Below, piece after piece: positions 60,906-64,000 of a DNA stretch of 64,000 nucleotides. Position numbers and translations under genes: made by a program. Position 1 is the first letter of the stretch; each line of letters starts with the position of its first letter. Below the pieces are notes generated by a model. The model was given only the letters and a program-made list of their open reading frames with translations. It searched no databases and had not been told where the DNA came from. This DNA comes from Strongylocentrotus purpuratus (taxonomy: Eukaryota > Echinodermata > Echinoidea > Camarodonta > Strongylocentrotidae): positions 4,894,352 to 4,958,351 of the forward strand of contig NW_022145596.1 in the NCBI RefSeq assembly GCF_000002235.5, read 5' to 3'.

Positions 60906-63038
60906 CTCTGAGCTATCACGCCTCCTCTACTAAGTACTATAGGGGGACAAGATGGGGGCTGAAGGCAAGAAGCCCCTGAATTTCTAAGAAAAGAAAATGT
61001 AATCAGTATATCTAGAGGGTGATAGGAGGATGATTCCCATTTCTCATACCTAACTCCTGTCTCCATGAAAGAGGAAATTGGAAAAGGGAGGAGCCCCCCT
61101 AAAACTAAATTATTTTTTTAAAAAATTAATGGCATGCAAGTATTACACCTCCCCTGCATTCCTTTTATGTTCAAATTCTGGCTAAACCATTCAGCTTTTA
61201 CAGTTTAATAAATGAAGAAAAAAAGGAGCCCCAGTTAAAAAAATTCTGTCAAATAGTTGAAGTAAACTTTCTCCCCTCCCTCCCCCTAAACTAAACATGA
61301 ATGTTGCGGACATGAGGTCATGACATTTAGAGTAAAGAGACAATCAATCAAATCATAGTACTTCCTTCAATTTTTACCCCCTCTGAGTTTGACGTCCTGA
61401 TAAAGTGCATGATATCAGAGATCATATGACTATCAGATCATGTGACGTACATCAGATGTGTAATGATATTAGATTGCAGACACCTGATAATTCAGGTGGT
61501 TGGCGGACTAAGGTGCTAACACTCACTTTTCTGAAAAATGAATTACATTCATCAACTGATATTTGAATATTTCTGTAGCATCTGTAAAATACAAAACTTT
61601 AACAATTTAAACCTTAGTTGCTCAAATAACAAAGCGATTCTGCAGCAGTGAAGTTACACAAAACCCTTTTTCTCACATTAAGATGTGCATTACAGAAACA
61701 GATGATAAATTTGACTTTTGAATGCATTTATTTCAGAATGACACTTTTATTAGTTAGCACCTTGTTGCAACAACGCCACTGATTACTATCAAAGCTCCAT
61801 CTGAATTTCTGTGTTCCTATTAGCGATTGAACCCACTTTAGAAATTGAAAATTTGTTCCTTATTTTAAAGATGATTTCGGACAAAAATAATATAGGACTG
61901 ATGTACTTGATCATGGTCTAGTTGATTTTTGGCACATATGATTTTGAGAAATCAACACATGATCTAAATTTGTACTTTCTTTAAATATCTTCAATTGCTA
62001 TCAAACTTTCATCTGAAATTTTGAATCTGTGTAGCCATTGATTGCTATGGCAATAGAACATTTTGTCATGTTATCTTTAGAATGATACCTGACAAAATCT
62101 AAAAAGGAAACAGACTTACAGTGTACGTAGATGTATGTATGTTCTGTTTGGCAAGCACACTCCAGTTTTAGAAGCATGATTTTGTAGATCTAAATTTTAT
62201 CTCAATCTTACTTTCCTCTTCAATTTTTACGCGATTGAGATTTGATCTGAAATTCTGTTTTTCATCGTGATTGAACCCTATGCAATCAAACATTTAAAGT
62301 TGATACTCTAAGCAAATAAATGTCCCTTAATTTGTTACCTACGGCAAGTATATGTTATTTTTAAGTTTTTCAATTACTTAGTATATCACAAAAAATTCTG
62401 TCTACTCGAAATCCTCAATTGAAATGTCTAAAATATCCGCCTCTCTTTGCATAGAAAATCAGTCACGACGCTGGTCTACTATTTATGACCTCACGTCCGG
62501 GAGAGAGTATATTCACGTACCCGGATGTTCCATAGCAAACATGTGCAGAGTGATACGATTTTCTGCATATTTTTGTTTCAAAGGCTGAAAAGTCTAATAA
62601 ATCATAATTCTATGTACAATTCTTTACCTTCCCCTAGTACTTCATAGTATTAATATCAATTCCCCTTTTAAAAATTATGACATATACATGCCAACGATGT
62701 GCTATTAGTCGATATTTTCACCATGTAATTTTTGTTTTGGTGTTGAAATCGGCCCAGGCACGGAGTGAACAGTAGCTGTCTACCCATGCACAGTTCATTA
62801 CCATACACTACAGCGATCTCCCGATGGTTTTTTTTCCCCATGTCTTTCGCCTTCCTTGGCCCTGAACATCCTTCATCTACCAATTCTGACACCGGTAGTC
62901 AGGAGGAAGTCTTTGTTAGTTGTTTTTCTTAGCTGGCAACGTCGCTTTCATTCTCTTGCAATTGCCGATAAACATATAACTAGCGCACGTACGTTCCATC
63001 ACAAGCAAGCAGCGCCTAGAGCAGCGGCTTGGTCTTAC

Positions 63039-63130
63039 CTCCCGATTCTGCTCGCTCCACAAACGTTCATGCAAGAGCCGCATCACTCGCCAAAATATTA
63101 TAGAGGAAGCGCGCTTGCATGATCTCGTTC
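63039..63130 (-). other. Possible minus-strand first exon
   Basis: On the minus strand a C+G-rich segment ends in AATCGGGAG|GTAAGA (exon end 63039). It resembles a non-coding first exon like the one inferred at 30690. No downstream minus-strand exon was recognised, so chance cannot be excluded. Confidence 0.2.
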
Positions 63131-63550
63131 AAGTTTGATATTTTACAACATAAAATGTTTAACTGGTACTGTATCCTTTTTTGAGGCAGTCACACACATC
63201 TATGATAAGTACTATCATAGTTCTAGACCTATTCGTTTTACAAAACTGCTCATGTACACTGTACATCAGTTCTGATGACAATATAATGCATCCGCCTATT
63301 CATAAGTGCACGATTTAACTTTAATTCCTAAGCAGTAAACTCGTCTTAAATCTCTACCAAATAGGTGAATATGAGGATATAAAAAGAAATCAGCGACTGG
63401 AAAATGTTGCTTCGTTATTTTTCATTCAAATGAAAACAGAAAATCCATCAAATATACTCCTTAACAACAACAAATCTAAGCTCTGACAGGATAGCATTTA
63501 CGTAGGGATATCACTGCCATTCACTCTCACTGAGCCCATGACTCCCGTTC

Positions 63551-63594
63551 GTGACGTCACGGATAGAGGCCCGACTCTACGTGCACTTCCGGGT
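63551..63594. promoter_or_regulatory. CRE plus ETS motif pair
   Basis: A full CRE palindrome TGACGTCA (63552-63559) lies about 25 bp from ACTTCCGGGT (about 63585-63594), an ETS-type site. The pairing is common in housekeeping promoters. No transcript start can be assigned. Confidence 0.3.
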
Positions 63595-64000
63595 TTCAGA
63601 CTTAGATATTTTGGTAGAGTTTACTCGAATAAATTCATTATTCTAAACTTGTTTTGTCGGGTGGACACCATTTGGTGTTATTATGAGGGTTAAAAGCTTT
63701 CTATTTATGTAATTATCTCAGTATTTGGGATTGTCTTAGAGTATCAACTTTAACAATTTCCTACAAAAAATCTTGGGGAAATAGAAATGAATAGCTATAA
63801 TTTTAGAGACATACTTATTTTAAAAATCATGATCTCGGGTCATAATGTTTTCTTACTTCTGCAAATTGTGATGAACATCCATTTTTTTTTCTGTGCAGCC
63901 ATAAACCTATGGTGTAAATGAAATATTCATTTTCATTACAAATTATGCATAAAGCAGAAATAATACAAAAATAGATGTGCTTTTATATAGTACTCAATGT

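Larger units (their letters stand above)
60906..64000 (+). other. Start of intron 4 of the plus-strand gene, running off the window
   Basis: No exon of the plus-strand gene was found before the right edge. Two G+C-richer patches (about 62440-63130 and 63500-63600) carry promoter-like or exon-like signals listed separately. The rest is A/T-rich and featureless. Confidence 0.5.

Overview
This is a eukaryotic, intron-rich, AT-rich window from an animal genome, most likely an echinoderm and probably a sea urchin. The evidence is long introns with consensus GT/AG sites, a conserved metazoan gene, a tRNA-derived SINE, frequent ACATGT-type palindromes, long poly-C/poly-G runs and many short terminal-inverted-repeat elements. 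The species assignment is inference. No operons, CRISPR arrays or bacterial signals are present. Most open frames here are simple-repeat or transposon translations, not genes.

Two host genes can be assembled from splice sites and reading phase. (1) On the minus strand, five coding exons between 23959 and 4243 give a complete 198-residue protein that I recognise as the UPF0462 / C4orf33 family. A probable non-coding first exon ends at 30690. (2) On the plus strand, a gene starts with ATG at 40442 and continues through exons at 50443-50739, 59238-59477 and 60543-60684, then leaves the window. Its junctions all keep phase. The visible 243 residues are an acidic, low-complexity N-terminal part followed by a very basic segment; a CRACD/KIAA1211-like identity is only a guess. 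An alternative first exon at 53019-53043 has the right phase to replace exons 1 and 2.

Mobile DNA fills the introns and flanks. The last intron of the C4orf33-like gene holds a 3109-bp PIF/Harbinger transposon with 19-bp inverted ends, a TAA target duplication, an intact 469-codon transposase with a DDE triad, and a nested LINE fragment. Just 3' of the stop codon is a 465-bp hAT-type foldback element with an 8-bp target duplication. Another hAT-type element (33546-34053) also has a perfect 8-bp duplication. Two adjacent pearl-like/Helentron-associated elements (54725-57061) carry GTCC microsatellites, 157- and 151-bp tandem cores full of AGGTCA half-sites, and 3' hairpins ending in CTAGT.

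Layout: 1-4242 repeats and flank; 4243-30690 minus-strand C4orf33-like gene; about 30770-40380 intergenic, with one possible 5' leader exon; 40381-64000 plus-strand gene, incomplete at the right edge. Degenerate tandem arrays (2.0-2.5, 9.6-10.6, 19.7-20.5, 22.1-22.5, 25.1-25.5, 26.8-28.5, 36.1-37.0 kb) are an unusually common component of the non-coding DNA.
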